64,000 bases of DNA from Chitinophaga japonensis (lineage in GTDB: Bacteria; Bacteroidota; Bacteroidia; Chitinophagales; Chitinophagaceae), in contig NZ_VLLG01000002.1 in NCBI RefSeq assembly GCF_007830125.1, positions 196,985-260,984 of the forward strand, given 5' to 3'. The notes under the pieces were generated by a model, which was given only the letters and a program-made list of their open reading frames with translations, was not told the origin of the DNA and ran no database searches. Position numbers and translations under genes: made by a program. Of this stretch, positions 26,146-35,511 are shown one piece after another (the stretch's first letter is position 1; each line of letters begins with the position of its first letter).

Positions 26146-26615
26146 GGCTCAAAGAGCTCAAACAGCGCTTCAATTTCCACGGGTATGTTATCCGGCAAGG
26201 TGCCCATGCCCACAGCGCTGCGCACGCCAATACCGTTATCTTCGCCCCATACCTGGGCAAACAGCTCGCTGCAGCCGTTTATTACGTAAGGGTGCCGGCC
26301 AAAATCCGGGGTGGCGTTTACCATGCCCAGCACCTTTACTACCCGCTTTATTTTATCCAGGCTGCCCAGGTTGGCCACGAGCGTGGATAGAATGGTCAAC
26401 CCTACCTGGCGGGCGGCCAGCTTGCCCTGCTCTATATCCAGCTCTTCTCCTATGCGGCCTATGATCAGGCTCTTATCGTCCTGTACCGGTCCGTGGCCGG
26501 ATACATACACATGCCTGCCATCTACCAGGAAAGGCTTGTACACGCCCAGCGGCTTGGGCGCCGGCGGCAGGTTTAAACCTAATGCTTTGAAATTCTCTGT
26601 TGCTGTACTCACCAC
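26130..26615 (-). CDS. RidA/YjgF family enamine/imine deaminase
   Basis: A protein of 161 residues, longer than E. coli RidA (128) mainly at the N-terminus. RidA hydrolyses reactive enamine/imine intermediates released by PLP-dependent dehydratases. The functional arginine is present in VRSAVGMGTLP (Arg132), followed by VEIEALFEL as in the family. YVSGHGPVQDD is the usual N-terminal strand. The start is a GTG (26615 or 26612); no ATG fits. The last four residues are encoded by the palindromic repeat arm. It lies directly upstream of the D-threonine aldolase-like gene. Confidence 0.88.
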   Translation of the reverse strand: MVSTATENFKALGLNLPPAPKPLGVYKPFLVDGRHVYVSGHGPVQDDKSLIIGRIGEELDIEQGKLAARQVGLTILSTLVANLGSLDKIKRVVKVLGMVNATPDFGRHPYVINGCSELFAQVWGEDNGIGVRSAVGMGTLPDNIPVEIEALFELFEPINNE

Positions 26616-26620
26616 TGTAT

Positions 26621-26767
26621 AATTAATAGTTAAGAATTAATAATTAATAATAAAGAAGGCGAAGGATAATTAAGAATGAATAATTAACAATTAATAATAT
26701 TGACCGAACGTGCTACCATGTAACACCTGTGCAAGGATTATTAATTATTCACTATTAATTATTAATT
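26621..26767. repeat. AATTAATAATTAAG-type repeats, permease/RidA spacer
   Basis: Two left-arm copies (26621-26651 and 26668-26698) and one right arm (26737-26767) of the same AT-rich family as 26041-26145. The first left arm and the right arm are complementary at about 27 of 31 positions. The non-AT loop 26701-26736 differs from the other copies. The repeats occupy nearly all of the spacer between the MacB-like permease stop (26770) and the RidA start (26615). Confidence 0.75.
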
Positions 26768-26769
26768 GC

Positions 26770-28041
26770 TTACTCGTAGCGCAATGCTACAATAGGATCG
26801 AGGCGGGAGGCTTTAATAGCCGGGTAAATACCGGATATGAGGCCTACCGTGGCGCATAGCCCGATGCCCAGGGTTATCCAGAGCCAGGGTACCACGAAGC
26901 TGGTCTTTAATATCAGGGACATCAGGTTGCCGACTACCATTCCCAGGAATACGCCCAGCAGACCTCCCATGACGCTGATCAGAATGGCTTCGTAAATAAA
27001 CTGTTTCCGTATAGTAGGAGCCGTAGCGCCCAGGGCTTTGTTTACCCCTATTTCGCGGGTGCGCTCGGCTACAGATACCAGCATGATATTCATCAGCCCG
27101 ATGGCGGAGCCGAACAGGGTAATAAACCCGATCACTGCGGCAGCCAGCGTCACCGTACTCAGGCTGCTGAACAGCATTTCCGCCAGGCTGTCGCTCTTGC
27201 TGATATAGAAGTTATCTCCTTCCGTAAGCTGCAGCTTGCGGATAATGCGGAAAAGACCGGTAGCCTCTCCTACCGCGGCATCCATTTGCTCCACGCTTTT
27301 AACGGATACGCCTATCTGGTAGGAAGCGGTAGGGCGGTTAAATACTCTTCGTACATTGTTTACCGTAGTGAGCACCACATTGTCCGCGCTCATAATATTG
27401 CTGCTGCCTTTGGCGCCCAGTAACCCGATCACCTTGTAGCGTATATCGCCCACCCGTACCGTGTTGTTAATCACATTCTTCAGGTTGCGCCCAAAAAGCT
27501 TTACCGCTACATCGTGCCCCAGCAGGGCCACATTCTGACCCGTTTCCAGGTCCAGGTCCGTGAAGTTACGCCCCTGCTCCAGCACATAATTAGACAGCTC
27601 GAGGTAATTCTCATCGGCGCCGATAACCTGTACATTGGGATTTGTTTTCTTATCGTCTTTGTAAACAGTGGCAATACCCGTAGCATTGAAAGAGATGCTG
27701 ACGGTAGCGGGGAAAGCGAACCGGCGTTTGAACTCCGTAGCTTCTTCCCAGGTGATCCGCTTATTCCGGTTGGAGGTCTTTACTTTTTTCTGCTTCTTAT
27801 TGCCTTTGGTAGCGCCGCCGCCATTGCCGAAGATCATCATCTCGCGGTTACGGATGGAAAAACTGTTAGCACCCATGCTGGCAAAACTGCTGTAAAGGCT
27901 ACCCTTGATACTATCAATAGCGGTAAGGATACCTACCAGCGCCATAATACCGAAAGCGATAATGGCTACAGTGAGACCGGTGCGCAGGCGGTTGGCGCTG
28001 ACAGAACGGTAAGCCAGGGAAAAGATATCACGGAAGTGCAT
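26770..28041 (-). CDS. MacB/LolE-like ABC transporter permease
   Basis: An inner-membrane permease of 423 residues with four helices and one MacB periplasmic domain, without ATPase. The N-terminal helix GLTVAIIAFGIMALVGIL is followed by the periplasmic domain (about 45-280), which carries a basic insert GNKKQKKVKTSNRNKR near residue 80. The FtsX bundle shows ERTREIGVNKALGAT. Such permeases pair with a LolD/MacB-type ATPase for lipoprotein handling or export; no ATPase gene is adjacent. It lies 49 nt after nuoN on the same strand, so it may be read from the end of the nuo operon. Confidence 0.86.
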   Translation of the reverse strand: MHFRDIFSLAYRSVSANRLRTGLTVAIIAFGIMALVGILTAIDSIKGSLYSSFASMGANSFSIRNREMMIFGNGGGATKGNKKQKKVKTSNRNKRITWEEATEFKRRFAFPATVSISFNATGIATVYKDDKKTNPNVQVIGADENYLELSNYVLEQGRNFTDLDLETGQNVALLGHDVAVKLFGRNLKNVINNTVRVGDIRYKVIGLLGAKGSSNIMSADNVVLTTVNNVRRVFNRPTASYQIGVSVKSVEQMDAAVGEATGLFRIIRKLQLTEGDNFYISKSDSLAEMLFSSLSTVTLAAAVIGFITLFGSAIGLMNIMLVSVAERTREIGVNKALGATAPTIRKQFIYEAILISVMGGLLGVFLGMVVGNLMSLILKTSFVVPWLWITLGIGLCATVGLISGIYPAIKASRLDPIVALRYE

Positions 28042-28090
28042 AATTAAAGATAAAAAAAAGTTGGCAGTCCGCGCTGAAAAGTATCGTTCC

Positions 28091-29464
28091 CTACATCCAC
28101 TGCAGCAGCAAACCAGGGTATACCCCCAGCGCGATCACGATCGCAATGGCCACTATCAGCATGGCTTTGAACCCGGCGGAGAAAGGCATTACTTCCGGCT
28201 CGCCGGCTTTAAAGTACATGGCAATGATCACGCGGAAGTAGTAGTATACGCTGATGGCGGCGCAGATCACGGCCAGGATCACCAGCCAGAGGAGCTGCCC
28301 CTGCTGTACGGCTGCAGCCAGCACAAAATATTTGGCGAAGAAACCGGCGGTCAAAGGAATGCCGGCCAGGGAGAACAGGAAAACAGTAGCGGCCAGCGCC
28401 AGCAAAGGCTGTTTGCGGGCCAGGCCGTTAAAGCCTTCAAAGGTATAGTCCTTTACCTTCATCAGCACGGCAAACATGCCAATGGTAGCTACGCTGTAAG
28501 CCGCGGCATACAGGATAATGCCCTGGGTAGCCGTTTCATTCAGCGCAATAACGGCCAGCAGCATAAAACCGGCCTGGGCAATACTGGAGTAGGCCAGCAT
28601 GCGCTTTACACTCTGCTGGAACACAGCGGTAAAGTTACCCAGCACCAGGGTGCCGGCGGCAATAATGGCCAGCACCAGCAGCCAGTGCTCACTGGCGGCG
28701 CCGCTGGTAAAGCTTTCGTGGAACAGGCGCAGGAAAGCAATGAACCCGCCGGCCTTTACCACGGTGGCCATAAAGGAGGTGAATACGGTAGGTGATCCGT
28801 CATATACATCCGGTGTCCAGAAGTGAAAAGGCACCGCAGATACTTTAAAGGAAAGGGCAAATATCAACAGCATGATACCGCTGACTACCAGGGGATGCAG
28901 CGCGCCGCTGCCCAGGGCCAGCTCCCGGATGTTAAAGGTGCCGGCTGCGCCGTAGATCAGCGCAATGCCCATCAACAGGATGCCGGTAGAAAAAGAGCCC
29001 ATCAGGAAATACTTCAGGGCCGCCTCGTTGCTCTTCAGGTTCCTTTTATCGCTGCCGGCCAGTATGTACTGGGGGATGGAAATGATCTCAATGGCCAGGA
29101 ACAGCATGAGCAGGTTGCTGAAGCTGGATGCCAGCGTAATGCCGGACAGGATGAAAAACACAAGCGCAAAATAATCCGCTACATGCACGCCTACCTTTTC
29201 AAACTCACTGCCGGACAGCAGGAAATATAACAGGGTGGCGCCCAGGGCTACCGCATTAAAAAGGATGCTGAACCTGCTTACTTCTATCATGCCGTACAGG
29301 GCGCGGCTGCCTTCCTGCAGGGTGGCGGCTTCCGCCAGGTTGGCCACAAATGCCACCAGCACGGCTGCTATGGCAAAATATTTAATGTGCTGCCTATTAC
29401 GTACGAATAAACCAACAAACATCAGTAAAACACCCGATAAAGCAGTAGAGATTAATGCGTTCAT
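28091..29464 (-). CDS. nuoN: NADH-quinone oxidoreductase subunit N
   Basis: An antiporter-like membrane subunit of complex I with 457 residues, one of the three proton-pumping subunits. About 13-14 hydrophobic segments are visible. The proton-antiporter core has FKVSAVPFHFWTPDVYDGSPT, with the conserved Lys and the discontinuous-helix Pro residues, and KRMLAYSSIAQAGFMLL. It is the last gene of the nuo operon, separated from nuoM by a 129-nt spacer that holds a long quasi-palindrome. Confidence 0.96.
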   Translation of the reverse strand: MNALISTALSGVLLMFVGLFVRNRQHIKYFAIAAVLVAFVANLAEAATLQEGSRALYGMIEVSRFSILFNAVALGATLLYFLLSGSEFEKVGVHVADYFALVFFILSGITLASSFSNLLMLFLAIEIISIPQYILAGSDKRNLKSNEAALKYFLMGSFSTGILLMGIALIYGAAGTFNIRELALGSGALHPLVVSGIMLLIFALSFKVSAVPFHFWTPDVYDGSPTVFTSFMATVVKAGGFIAFLRLFHESFTSGAASEHWLLVLAIIAAGTLVLGNFTAVFQQSVKRMLAYSSIAQAGFMLLAVIALNETATQGIILYAAAYSVATIGMFAVLMKVKDYTFEGFNGLARKQPLLALAATVFLFSLAGIPLTAGFFAKYFVLAAAVQQGQLLWLVILAVICAAISVYYYFRVIIAMYFKAGEPEVMPFSAGFKAMLIVAIAIVIALGVYPGLLLQWM

Positions 29465-29485
29465 ATTTTTGTGTTACAACATATT

Positions 29486-29590
29486 AAAAATCCCAAAATC
29501 CAAATCCCAAATCCCAAATAAGGAAGTATGCTGTATTGTTTTTGGTGACTTGTCTCCATTTTGGAATTTGGATTTTGGAATTTGGAATTT
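29486..29590. repeat. AAATCCCAAAATCC-type quasi-palindrome, nuoM/nuoN spacer
   Basis: The left arm (about 29486-29520) is a string of CCCAAAATCC and CCCAAAT words. The right arm (about 29558-29590) is a string of TTTTGGAATTTGG words. The two pair along about 30 nt with scattered mismatches around a 37-nt loop. The right arm ends just before the nuoM stop. It shares the architecture, but not the sequence, of the other intercistronic elements of the operon. Confidence 0.7.
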
Positions 29591-29593
29591 CAT

Positions 29594-31030
29594 TTAAAAT
29601 ACACTGTTCACCAGCTCCGTTGTGCTGCTCACCAGCTCCAGCATGGGCCTGGGGTACACGCCCAGCACCAGTATCACGATCACGATCAGGCTCAGGGCCA
29701 CCAGCTCGGTGTTCTGCAGGTCGGTAGTAGTGGCGGTCAGGCTGTTGCTCTCCCCGAATATCACTTTCTGCAGCATGTTCAGGGTGTACACGGCGGCCAG
29801 TATAATACCCAGGCCGGCAACGGCCATTACCCATATGTTATACTGGAACAGGCCGCTGAACATCAGGAACTCTCCCACAAAACCATTGGTCAGCGGCAGG
29901 GCGATATTGGCCAGGGCAATGATCACCAGGAAGATGGCCATACGGGGCGCGTACTGCGCAATGCCGCCCAGCTCCTCCATGTTCTTTACCTTCAGCCTTT
30001 GCTGGATAATTTCCACCACGATCCACAGCCCGATAATATTGATGCCGTGGTTGAACATCTGCACCTGTATGCCCTGCAGGCTTTGCTCATTGTTGGCAAA
30101 GATGGCGGCGCTCATCAGGCCGATGTGCGCAATGGACGAATACGCGATCAGCCGCTTGAAATCCTGTTGCACCATGGCGATGCAGGAAGCATATACGATA
30201 CCGATCACCGAAAGCACAATGGCTACATCCGCCCACATAAAGGCGCCCTGCGGCAACACCGGCAGCAGCCAGCGCAGCACGCCGAACAGGCCCATTTTCA
30301 CCATCACGCCGGAAAGGATCATGGTCACCGGTGTAGGTGATTGCTCATAAGTATCCGGCTGCCAGGTATGAAAAGGAAAGATGGGCATTTTAATGGCAAA
30401 GGCTACGAACAGCAGCCAGAATAACCAGGACTGCTCCTGCGCGGGCAGGTTGAGGTTCGTAAAGGAGGCGTAGCTGAAAGAGCGGTCCGGCGACTGCAGG
30501 TACAGGTAGATAATGCCTACCAGCATCAACAGCGAGCCCGTAAAAGTATATATGAAGAACTTGAAGGTAACCGGTACCCTTTTCTCACCGCCCCACATGG
30601 AGCAGAGGAAATATACAGGTATCAGCGCCAGCTCCCAGAAAACGTAGAACAGTAAAGCGTCGTAGGCGGTGAATACCCCTACCAGCCCGGCCTGCGACAG
30701 CAGCATGAGGCCATAGAAGCTGCCAGGTCTTTCATAATCGCGGTTATAGATCGTAATAAAGACGAGCAGGAAAGCAATGGCTGTAAGCAGGCAAAGCATC
30801 AGGCCCATACCATCCAGCCCCACGCTGAACGTGCTGCCGAGCTGCGGTATCCAGGCGGCGGTTACCTGCAGCCCTTCAGGGGCGGACTGAAACTGGAACA
30901 ATGCACCTGCTACTACCGCTAAAGATGCCAGGGAAGATACAAGGCCCAGCACTTTAGGTCCCGATCCCTTCCCGCCAAACGTCAGCAGGCCGGTTACCAA
31001 AGGGATCAATATGAGTAAAACTGTCAACAT
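29594..31030 (-). CDS. nuoM: NADH-quinone oxidoreductase subunit M
   Basis: An antiporter-like complex I subunit of 478 residues with about 14 helices. Typical features are YVFWELALIPVYFLCSMWGG, with the conserved Glu of helix 5, AFAIKMPIFPFHTWQPDTYEQSPT and KRLIAYSSIAHIGLMS. It begins 21 nt after nuoL ends, in the canonical L-M-N order. Its stop codon is at the edge of the palindromic spacer before nuoN. Confidence 0.96.
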   Translation of the reverse strand: MLTVLLILIPLVTGLLTFGGKGSGPKVLGLVSSLASLAVVAGALFQFQSAPEGLQVTAAWIPQLGSTFSVGLDGMGLMLCLLTAIAFLLVFITIYNRDYERPGSFYGLMLLSQAGLVGVFTAYDALLFYVFWELALIPVYFLCSMWGGEKRVPVTFKFFIYTFTGSLLMLVGIIYLYLQSPDRSFSYASFTNLNLPAQEQSWLFWLLFVAFAIKMPIFPFHTWQPDTYEQSPTPVTMILSGVMVKMGLFGVLRWLLPVLPQGAFMWADVAIVLSVIGIVYASCIAMVQQDFKRLIAYSSIAHIGLMSAAIFANNEQSLQGIQVQMFNHGINIIGLWIVVEIIQQRLKVKNMEELGGIAQYAPRMAIFLVIIALANIALPLTNGFVGEFLMFSGLFQYNIWVMAVAGLGIILAAVYTLNMLQKVIFGESNSLTATTTDLQNTELVALSLIVIVILVLGVYPRPMLELVSSTTELVNSVF

Positions 31031-31051
31031 AATTTTTCGTTCGCTTGTCTA

Positions 31052-32950
31052 TTATAACAACAATCCTATCACAAATAATACGATGATACCTATTACCATG
31101 GCAAAGATGTAGAAGCCTACCTGCCCGCTCTGAACGCGGCGCGCCTGTTGGCTGCCCCATTGCACGCCACGGCCGATGCCGTTCACCAGCCGGTCTATAC
31201 CGCCCTTCTCCAGCGCGTCCTGGAAGAAGCGGGACAGCATGCCCAGCGGCTTCACGATCACGGCGTCATACAGCTCGTCCACATACCATTTGTTCTCCAG
31301 CACTTTGGCCAGCCCGGTATTTTCCCGGCCGCTATCCTCATAGCGCACGTACTGCCTGCGGGCCAGCAGAATAAATACGATCACCAGCACGGTGCTCAGG
31401 CCCATCAGCATCCACTCCGTGCTATGCTGCAGGTGATGCGCTTCCGCAAACGGCGCTGATGGCGCAAATACCGGCGACAGGTATGCTGCCAGCCAGTGCG
31501 GGGCGCCCAGCACTTCGGGCAGGCCGATATAACCGCCAACGATGGACAGTATGGCCAGTATCACCAGCGGCAGGGTCATGGCTGCCGAGCTTTCGTGCAG
31601 GTGATGCTCCTGCTCATGCGTGCCGCGGAACTTGCCGCAGAAAGTGATGTAGTATAAACGGAACATGTAGAAAGCGGTCATCAGGGCGCCCAGCAGGCCC
31701 AGTACATACAGCACCTTGCTGTGGGCAAAAGTATGGGCCAGTATCTCATCCTTGGAGAAGAAGCCGGACAGGCCGGGTATTCCGGATATGGCCAGGCAGC
31801 CCACCAGGAAGGTCCAGTGGGTGGTGGGCAGGTATTTTTTCAGGCCGCCCATTTTGCGGATATCCTGCTCGCCGCCCATAGCATGGATCACGGAGCCGGA
31901 GCCCAGGAACAGGAGGGCTTTAAAGAAGGCGTGCGTCATTACATGGAACACTGCAGCCGTATAAGCGCCTACGCCCAGGGCCAGGAACATATAACCCAAC
32001 TGGCTTACTGTGGAGTAGGCCAGCACTTTTTTAATATCGTTCTGCTTCAGTGCAATGGAAGCGGCCAGCAGCGCGGTGGCCAGGCCAATGATAGCTACTA
32101 CGGACTGGATGTGCGGCACCAGCGTATATAACACGTTGCTGCGGGCCACCATGTAGATACCGGCGGTTACCATCGTAGCAGCATGTATCAGTGCGGATAC
32201 CGGCGTAGGGCCGGCCATGGCGTCGGGCAACCAGGTATACAGGGGGATCTGCGCGGATTTACCCATGGCGCCTACAAACAGCAGCAGGGCGATGGCTGCC
32301 ACCGTGCCGTTGTTCAGGCCCAGAGCGGCGGCCTTTTCAAACACTTCGGGGAAACTGACGCTGCCAAACTGCATGATCATGAAGAAGATGCCCAGCAGGA
32401 AACCCAGGTCACCAATGCGGTTCATGATAAAGGCCTTTTTGGCGGCGTTATTAAAAGCGGTATTCTTAAACCAGAAACCTATCAGTAAATAAGAGCAGAG
32501 GCCCACACCTTCCCAGCCGATGAACATCATCACGTAGTTGGCGCCCAGCACCAGTATCAGCATGGAGAACACGAACAGGTTGAGGTAGGCAAAGTAACGG
32601 GCAAAGCCTTCCTTGCTTTCATCGTGCATGTAGGTGGCAGAGTAAATATGGATCAGCGAGCCTACGCCGGTAATGATCAACAGGAACAGGGCGCTCAACT
32701 GGTCTACCCGGAAAGCAAAAGGTATCTGCAGCGTACCGGCGGAAATGAAGTCAAACAGGGGCACTTCCTGCGCCTGGAAGCCGGGCTGCCTTACATCCAG
32801 GAATATCAGCACACTCACTGCAAAAGCAGCCAGTATCACACCGCTGCCTGTAATGCTTACCTGGGATTTGGATAAATATCGCCTTCCTAATCCATTAATC
32901 AGGAATCCTAATAATGGTAAAAATGGTACCAGCCAAACGAGATTGATCAT
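31052..32950 (-). CDS. nuoL: NADH-quinone oxidoreductase subunit L
   Basis: The largest membrane subunit of complex I, 632 residues, carrying the lateral helix HL that runs along the membrane arm. The antiporter core has FIGWEGVGLCSYLLIGFW with the key Glu, GKSAQIPLYTWLPDAMAGPTPVSALIHAATMVTAG, and KKVLAYSTVSQLGYMFLALG. The C-terminal part ends in a last transmembrane helix that anchors HL. It starts after the palindromic nuoK/nuoL spacer and is followed by nuoM after 21 nt. Confidence 0.97.
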   Translation of the reverse strand: MINLVWLVPFLPLLGFLINGLGRRYLSKSQVSITGSGVILAAFAVSVLIFLDVRQPGFQAQEVPLFDFISAGTLQIPFAFRVDQLSALFLLIITGVGSLIHIYSATYMHDESKEGFARYFAYLNLFVFSMLILVLGANYVMMFIGWEGVGLCSYLLIGFWFKNTAFNNAAKKAFIMNRIGDLGFLLGIFFMIMQFGSVSFPEVFEKAAALGLNNGTVAAIALLLFVGAMGKSAQIPLYTWLPDAMAGPTPVSALIHAATMVTAGIYMVARSNVLYTLVPHIQSVVAIIGLATALLAASIALKQNDIKKVLAYSTVSQLGYMFLALGVGAYTAAVFHVMTHAFFKALLFLGSGSVIHAMGGEQDIRKMGGLKKYLPTTHWTFLVGCLAISGIPGLSGFFSKDEILAHTFAHSKVLYVLGLLGALMTAFYMFRLYYITFCGKFRGTHEQEHHLHESSAAMTLPLVILAILSIVGGYIGLPEVLGAPHWLAAYLSPVFAPSAPFAEAHHLQHSTEWMLMGLSTVLVIVFILLARRQYVRYEDSGRENTGLAKVLENKWYVDELYDAVIVKPLGMLSRFFQDALEKGGIDRLVNGIGRGVQWGSQQARRVQSGQVGFYIFAMVIGIIVLFVIGLLL

Positions 32951-32955
32951 TTTAC

Positions 32956-33060
32956 AATTAATAATTAAGAATTAAGAATTAATAATCAGAACAGCCTTCT
33001 CAATAATGAACATTCTATGTTACCGGAATGATTCATTATTAATTATTCATTATTAATTCT
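32956..33060. repeat. AATTAATAATTAAG-type quasi-palindrome, nuoK/nuoL spacer
   Basis: The left part (32956-33015) has AATTAATAATTAAG and GAATTAATAATC words, then AATAATGAACATTC. The right part (33025-33060) mirrors it with GAATGATTCATTATT, AATTATTCATT and ATTAATTCT. Together they fill the 102-nt spacer, and the right arm includes the nuoK stop codon. It is the same word family as the repeats at 26041 and 26621. Confidence 0.75.
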
Positions 33061-33370
33061 TCAGCCTGTTCAGGATATTGATATCCACGGAGTGGGTGTT
33101 CCGGTACACCATTACAATGATTGCCAGGCCCACCGCCACTTCCGCCGCGGCCACCACCATAATGAAGAACACGAATATCTGCGCGGCGGCTGCATCTACG
33201 CGACCGGCATCGGCCCACATCTTGGAGAATGCCACCAGCAGGAGGTTCACGGCATTCAGCATCAGCTCAATGCACATAAAGATAATGATGGCGTTCCGGC
33301 GCATCAGCACTCCCATCACCCCTATACAGAACAACGCAATGCTCAGGAATATGTAGTATTGAACAGGCAT
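33053..33370 (-). CDS. nuoK: NADH-quinone oxidoreductase subunit K
   Basis: A complex I membrane subunit of 105 residues with three helices, homologous to MrpC. Two conserved Glu residues that take part in proton movement are in [17 protein letters not shown] and [17 protein letters not shown]. It lies 59 nt after nuoJ, across an AT-rich string of ATGAATTACG/ATGAATTATG words (33380-33412) that is a one-armed version of the spacer repeats. Confidence 0.96.
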   Translation of the reverse strand: MPVQYYIFLSIALFCIGVMGVLMRRNAIIIFMCIELMLNAVNLLLVAFSKMWADAGRVDAAAAQIFVFFIMVVAAAEVAVGLAIIVMVYRNTHSVDINILNRLKN

Positions 33371-33429
33371 ATTTCGAAATATGAATTACGAGTTATGAAT
33401 TATGAAGTATGATTACCATCTTTTGCACT

Positions 33430-33927
33430 TTAATCTTCCTTCTTTCCTATGACCACGGCGCCTACCATGGCGCTCAGGAACAGCACGCTGCTTACTTCAA
33501 ACGGCACTACATACTTGTTGAACAATGTTTTGCCCAGGTTGCCGATCAGTCCTATATCCGTAGCTCCCGGCTGCAGGGTGGGCATGCTGGCGTCGCGCAG
33601 GGCGGCCACCAGTATCACCAGCAGGGTACCGCCGCTGATAGCGCCGGCATATTTCAGCCAGTTGCGCTTTTGCGGCTCTATATCTGCATTCAGGTTCATC
33701 AACATGATCACAAAGAGGAACAGCACCATAATGGCGCCGGCATATACGATGATGTGCACCACGGCCAGGAACTGCGCATTGAGCATTACATAATGGCCGG
33801 CTATGGTAAAGAAGGTCAGTATCAGGCATAACACGCTGGTAACGGGGTTCTTGCTCAGTATAACCCCCATCGCGGACAGCAGCGCTACTGCGGAAAGTAC
33901 CAGGAAAATGATTTGTTGCGTACTCAT
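33430..33927 (-). CDS. nuoJ: NADH-quinone oxidoreductase subunit J
   Basis: A complex I membrane subunit of 165 residues with five predicted helices. The family signature is the Tyr/Gly-containing helix VVHIIVYAGAIMVLFLFVIM, which carries the pi-bulge region that changes conformation during coupling. The segment NPVTSVLCLILTFFTIAGHY precedes it. It starts 7 nt after nuoI and precedes nuoK. Confidence 0.96.
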   Translation of the reverse strand: MSTQQIIFLVLSAVALLSAMGVILSKNPVTSVLCLILTFFTIAGHYVMLNAQFLAVVHIIVYAGAIMVLFLFVIMLMNLNADIEPQKRNWLKYAGAISGGTLLVILVAALRDASMPTLQPGATDIGLIGNLGKTLFNKYVVPFEVSSVLFLSAMVGAVVIGKKED

Positions 33928-33934
33928 AAACGAT

Positions 33935-34444
33935 TTAAACAGTTTGCTTTTCTTTAGGATCAGGGATCAGCAGGTCCTCTTTGCCATAGATAAACCCTTT
34001 ACGCTGGTAATTGGCCGGCGCGAATGTTTCGGTTAAATAGATGGCATCTTTAGGGCACGCTTCTTCGCAGAACCCGCAGAAAATGCAGCGCAGCATATTG
34101 ATCTCGTAGCTGGCGGCATATTTTTCCTCACGGTACAGGTGCTCCTCACCGGGCTTTCTTTCCGCAGCTTCCATGGTAATGGCTTCTGCCGGGCAGGCTA
34201 CGGCGCACAGGCCGCAGGCGGTGCATCGTTCACGGCCTTCCTCATCGCGGTTCAGGATATGCAGGCCACGGAACACGGGGCTGAAGGGACGTTTCTCTTC
34301 AGGATAGCTAACCGTAGCTTTTTTCTGGAATATATGCTTGAACGTAATTGCCATTCCCTTCCAAATGGCCGGCAGGTACAGCTTCTCCATAAAGGTTAGC
34401 GGCCTGCGGTCCACCGGTTTTACTCTGTCTGTTAATGCTTGCAT
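33935..34444 (-). CDS. nuoI: NADH-quinone oxidoreductase subunit I
   Basis: The ferredoxin-like peripheral subunit of complex I, 169 residues, holding two 4Fe-4S clusters (N6a and N6b) that pass electrons to cluster N2 in NuoB. The two Cys sets are CTACGLCAVACP and CIFCGFCEEACP. An N-terminal amphipathic helix (KLYLPAIWKGMAITFKHIF) should lie on the membrane. It is 23 nt downstream of nuoH. Confidence 0.97.
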   Translation of the reverse strand: MQALTDRVKPVDRRPLTFMEKLYLPAIWKGMAITFKHIFQKKATVSYPEEKRPFSPVFRGLHILNRDEEGRERCTACGLCAVACPAEAITMEAAERKPGEEHLYREEKYAASYEINMLRCIFCGFCEEACPKDAIYLTETFAPANYQRKGFIYGKEDLLIPDPKEKQTV

Positions 34445-34467
34445 GATCAGCTTTTTTAGTTATACTC

Positions 34468-35502
34468 TTATCCCTGGCGAAACAATACGATTGCGCCTGT
34501 TATCAACATATTCAACAGTGCCAGGGGAATCATTACATTCCATCCCAGGCGCATCAACTGGTCATACCGAAATCTGGGTATGGTCCAGCGTACCCACATA
34601 AATAAGAACAAGAATACCAATATCTTTAAGAACAAGGCCAGGAAGCCTAAAATAGTCACCACGTTGTGCGGCAGTCCCAGGCTGTCCATACCGGGGAAGC
34701 TGTAGCCGCCAAAATACAGGCTGGCCATTAATGCGGAGCTTACAAACATGTTGATGTATTCCGCAAACAGGTAAAAGCCCAGCTTCATGGAAGAGTACTC
34801 CAGGTGGTAACCGCCGTTCAGCTCATTCTCCGCTTCCGGCAGATCAAAGGGGGTACGGTTACATTCCGCGAAGGCGCATACCAGGAATATCAGGAAGCCC
34901 AGCGGCTGGTATACCACGTTCCAAAGGCCGTGACGCTGCTGCTCCACGATATCCTTCAGGCTCAGGGAGCCGGTGAGCATCAGCAGGGCTATCAGCGACA
35001 GGCCCATGGCCAGCTCGTAGGAAATGATCTGGGAAGCGGCGCGTACAGAGGCCAGCAGTGAATACTTATTGTTGGATGCCCATCCACCGAGCATAATGCC
35101 GTACACGCCCAGGCTCACCACCCCGAAAATGTACAGGATACCGATGTTGATATCCGCTACCTGCAGGGAAATTTCCTGGCCGGCAATGACCAGGGTATCG
35201 CCCCAGGGGATGACGGCGCTGGTCATACAGGCCACCAGCATAGCCAGCGAAGGGCCTAAAATAAAAAGGAACCGGTGAGAACTGGCCGGTATGATCTCTT
35301 CCTTGAAAAACAGCTTGCCACCGTCTGCCAGGGGTTGTAAAAGCCCCAGCGGACCTGCCCGGTTAGGGCCGCGCCTGTCCTGGATAACGGCGGCCACTTT
35401 TCTTTCTCCCCAGGTGGAATACATGGCCACTATCAGGGAAAGGGCCAGCACGCCTGAGATAAGGATCAGTTTTTCCAGTATGAAATACCAGTCTATAGTC
35501 AT
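34468..35502 (-). CDS. nuoH: NADH-quinone oxidoreductase subunit H
   Basis: The complex I membrane subunit that forms much of the quinone-binding tunnel, 344 residues with eight helices. Conserved parts are RRGPNRAGPLGLLQPLADGG, GWASNNKYSLLASVRAASQ, and the acidic loop ECNRTPFDLPEAENELNGG, which joins the quinone site to the proton channel. The start ATG is 9 nt after the nuoG stop. It is full length with no visible defect. Confidence 0.97.
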   Translation of the reverse strand: MTIDWYFILEKLILISGVLALSLIVAMYSTWGERKVAAVIQDRRGPNRAGPLGLLQPLADGGKLFFKEEIIPASSHRFLFILGPSLAMLVACMTSAVIPWGDTLVIAGQEISLQVADINIGILYIFGVVSLGVYGIMLGGWASNNKYSLLASVRAASQIISYELAMGLSLIALLMLTGSLSLKDIVEQQRHGLWNVVYQPLGFLIFLVCAFAECNRTPFDLPEAENELNGGYHLEYSSMKLGFYLFAEYINMFVSSALMASLYFGGYSFPGMDSLGLPHNVVTILGFLALFLKILVFLFLFMWVRWTIPRFRYDQLMRLGWNVMIPLALLNMLITGAIVLFRQG

Positions 35503-35511
35503 GTTCTCCGA

